Part shown: positions 61,667 to 62,782 of the stretch, piece after piece
How positions within the stretch are numbered: position 1 is the first letter of the stretch
How the letters are laid out: every line of letters begins with the position of its first letter
Source of the DNA: Streptomyces sp. BV286
Lineage (GTDB): Bacteria; Actinomycetota; Actinomycetes; Streptomycetales; Streptomycetaceae
Assembly (NCBI RefSeq): GCF_019090165.1
Contig: NZ_JAHRIB010000038.1
Span: 1-62,782, forward strand
Reading direction: 5' to 3'
DNA length: 62,782 bases
Notes under the pieces: model-generated
Seen by the model: the letters and a program-made list of their open reading frames with translations, nothing else
Databases searched by the model: none
Told to the model about the DNA's origin: nothing
Program-made: the position numbers and the translations under genes

Positions 61667-61701
61667 AAATCCCCAGAACCGCACTGCGGTTCTGGGGATT
61701 T
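61667..61701 (+). terminator. Strong hairpin between pkaA and pkaB
   Basis: AAATCCCCAGAACCGCA and TGCGGTTCTGGGGATTT form a perfect 17-bp stem around a single C (effective loop slightly larger), about 50 bases after the pkaA stop. It suggests pkaB has its own promoter or depends on read-through. Confidence 0.85.
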
Positions 61702-61740
61702 GTCGACACCTGGGGGGTGATTTCCGTCGCCGAAGTGAAG

Positions 61741-61797
61741 GTTGGCGCTACGGGCGCGTAGTTTTGTCGCCAACACGCGCCCGTAGGAGCAGTCTTG
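61741..61797 (+). promoter_or_regulatory. Structured leader of pkaB with two mutually exclusive hairpins
   Basis: CTACGGGCGCGT (61748-61759) pairs perfectly with ACGCGCCCGTAG (61775-61786), whose last base is the first G of the GGAG ribosome site (61786-61789). Alternatively GTTGGCG (61741-61747) pairs with CGCCAAC (61768-61774). With no bases linking the arms, the two stems cannot form together. The start codon TTG follows five bases after GGAG. It may be a translational switch, or instead an operator; the function is inferred. Confidence 0.5.
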
Positions 61798-62782
61798 GTA
61801 CGGAAGATCGGCAGCCGGTACACCGCGCACCAGATCCTGGGGCGGGGCAGCGCCGGCACGGTGTGGCTGGGCGAGGGACCCGAGGGTCCCGTCGCCATCA
61901 AGCTGCTGCGTGAGGACCTCGCGTCCGACCAGGAGCTGGTGGGACGTTTCGTGCAGGAGCGGACGGCCCTGCTGGGCCTCGACCATCCGCACGTCGTCTC
62001 GGTGCGGGACCTCGTGGTCGACGGCACCGATCTCGCCCTGGTCATGGACCTCGTCCGCGGCACGGACCTGCGGACCCGGCTCGACCGGGAGCGGCGGCTC
62101 GCGCCCGAGGCGGCCGTCGCGATCGTCGCGGACGTGGCGGACGGCCTCGCCGCGGCGCACGCGGCAGGCGTGGTGCACCGGGACGTGAAACCCGAGAACG
62201 TGCTCCTCGACATGCAGGGGCCGCTCGGTCCCGGCGGCGCGCACCCCGCGCTGCTCACGGACTTCGGGGTCGCCAAGCTCATCGACTCACCGCGGCGGAC
62301 CCGGGCGACGAAGATCATCGGCACGCCGGACTACCTGGCGCCGGAGATCATCGAGGGGCTGCCTCCCCGGGCGGCCGTCGACATCTACGCGCTGGCGACC
62401 GTGCTGTACGAACTCCTCGCGGGATTCACGCCGTTCGGCGGCGGGCATCCCGGCGCGGTCCTTCGCCGGCACGTCACCGAGACCGTCGTCCCGCTGCCCG
62501 GGATCCCCGAAGAACTGTGGGGGCTGCTCGTGCAGTGCCTGGCCAAGGCACCGGCCTCCCGGCTGCGGGCATCCGAGCTGGGCGAGCGGCTGCGCGAGCA
62601 GCTGCCGCTGCTCACGGGCATGCCGCCGCTGGACGTGGACGAGCCGGAGGGCGAGGCGGACGCCGCCTACGAGGACGCTCCGGACGAACCGGAGGCCCCG
62701 CGGGAGCGGGTGCGGCGGGGTGCCGTTCCCCTGGTGCCGGGCGCCAAGCCCGACTCGAACCGTGACACGCACACGTCGATGA
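61795..62782 (+). CDS. pkaB: Ser/Thr protein kinase PkaB, C-terminus beyond the window
   Basis: The visible 329 codons begin at TTG 61795 (MVRKIGSRYTAHQILG), which has GGAG five bases upstream; no ATG or GTG fits the family N-terminus. The kinase domain has GRGSAGTV (16-23), K36 (VAIK), HRDVKPEN (H128-D130) and DFG (156-158), then GTPDYLAPE. It is closely related to PkaA in its first 270 residues. The open frame runs off the right edge in an acidic region after residue 275, so membrane segments or sensor domains cannot be judged. Separate regulation from pkaA is suggested by the hairpin and structured leader between them. Confidence 0.93.
   Translation, partial: MVRKIGSRYTAHQILGRGSAGTVWLGEGPEGPVAIKLLREDLASDQELVGRFVQERTALLGLDHPHVVSVRDLVVDGTDLALVMDLVRGTDLRTRLDRERRLAPEAAVAIVADVADGLAAAHAAGVVHRDVKPENVLLDMQGPLGPGGAHPALLTDFGVAKLIDSPRRTRATKIIGTPDYLAPEIIEGLPPRAAVDIYALATVLYELLAGFTPFGGGHPGAVLRRHVTETVVPLPGIPEELWGLLVQCLAKAPASRLRASELGERLREQLPLLTGMPPLDVDEPEGEADAAYEDAPDEPEAPRERVRRGAVPLVPGAKPDSNRDTHTSM

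Noticed and set aside
61741..61786. An H-type pseudoknot in the pkaB leader
   Set aside because: The arms are in pseudoknot order, but no linker bases are available to cross a 12-bp stem, so it is not sterically reasonable. Mutually exclusive hairpins are preferred.
62746..62765. A tRNA T-arm-like CCCGACTCGAACC
   Set aside because: It lies in the pkaB coding frame and has no matching acceptor or anticodon arms.

Overview
This window is a high-GC actinobacterial chromosome segment, almost certainly Streptomyces. The evidence is the strong codon-position GC bias, frequent GTG and TTG starts, four-base stop/start overlaps, weak Shine-Dalgarno sites, and a typical gene set: mtrAB-lpqB, a long-form hpf, secA, a 1,643-residue NAD-glutamate dehydrogenase, an Ohr/OhrR pair, and paired Ser/Thr kinases beside an FHA-FtsK protein. 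From memory the order resembles the S. coelicolor secA to pkaA/pkaB region; no database was consulted.

Layout. 1-84: 3' end of a 5S rRNA gene and its terminator. 154-5752 (minus): a coupled operon of a membrane protein, DUF4129, DUF4350, MoxR and DUF58 proteins. 5893-14663 (plus): mtnA, the mtrA-mtrB-lpqB signalling operon, a comF-like gene behind a DnaA-box pair, hpf, and a NarL-type regulator. 14778-19712: a YcaQ-type DNA glycosylase and an acetyltransferase (minus), then secA (plus). 19964-28196: an Rv3235-like repeat protein, a DUF6912 protein, a HAD hydrolase and gdh.

28375-51744 is a cell-surface glycopolymer island. It holds four GT2-type proteins that carry or resemble TagF partners, a TagGH-like exporter divergent from a TetR regulator with two operator copies, galE, a GT4, GT87- and GT39-type membrane transferases, another polytopic membrane protein, and a methyltransferase. 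A housekeeping ohrR/ohr pair sits inside it. The most notable signal is in two adjacent GT2-TagF fusions. One (46152-48296) has lost its GT2 catalytic aspartates but keeps an intact TagF motif. Its neighbour (43873-46095) has an intact GT2 but a His-to-Gln change in the TagF HG[ST] motif. The pair could therefore work as complementary halves.

51894-55558 (minus): a sugar ABC importer whose first permease carries an inserted Cna-B/SdrD-like domain of about 150 residues. 55821-62782: an FHA-FtsK ATPase divergent from two Ser/Thr kinases, PkaA and PkaB (PkaB is cut by the window edge). PkaA has four T-x-V-[LM]-P repeats before its membrane segment that look like FHA docking sites, and pkaB has a structured leader next to its ribosome binding site. 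A roughly 50-bp Streptomyces-type intergenic repeat occurs four times. I saw no tRNA gene, CRISPR array, insertion sequence or prophage.
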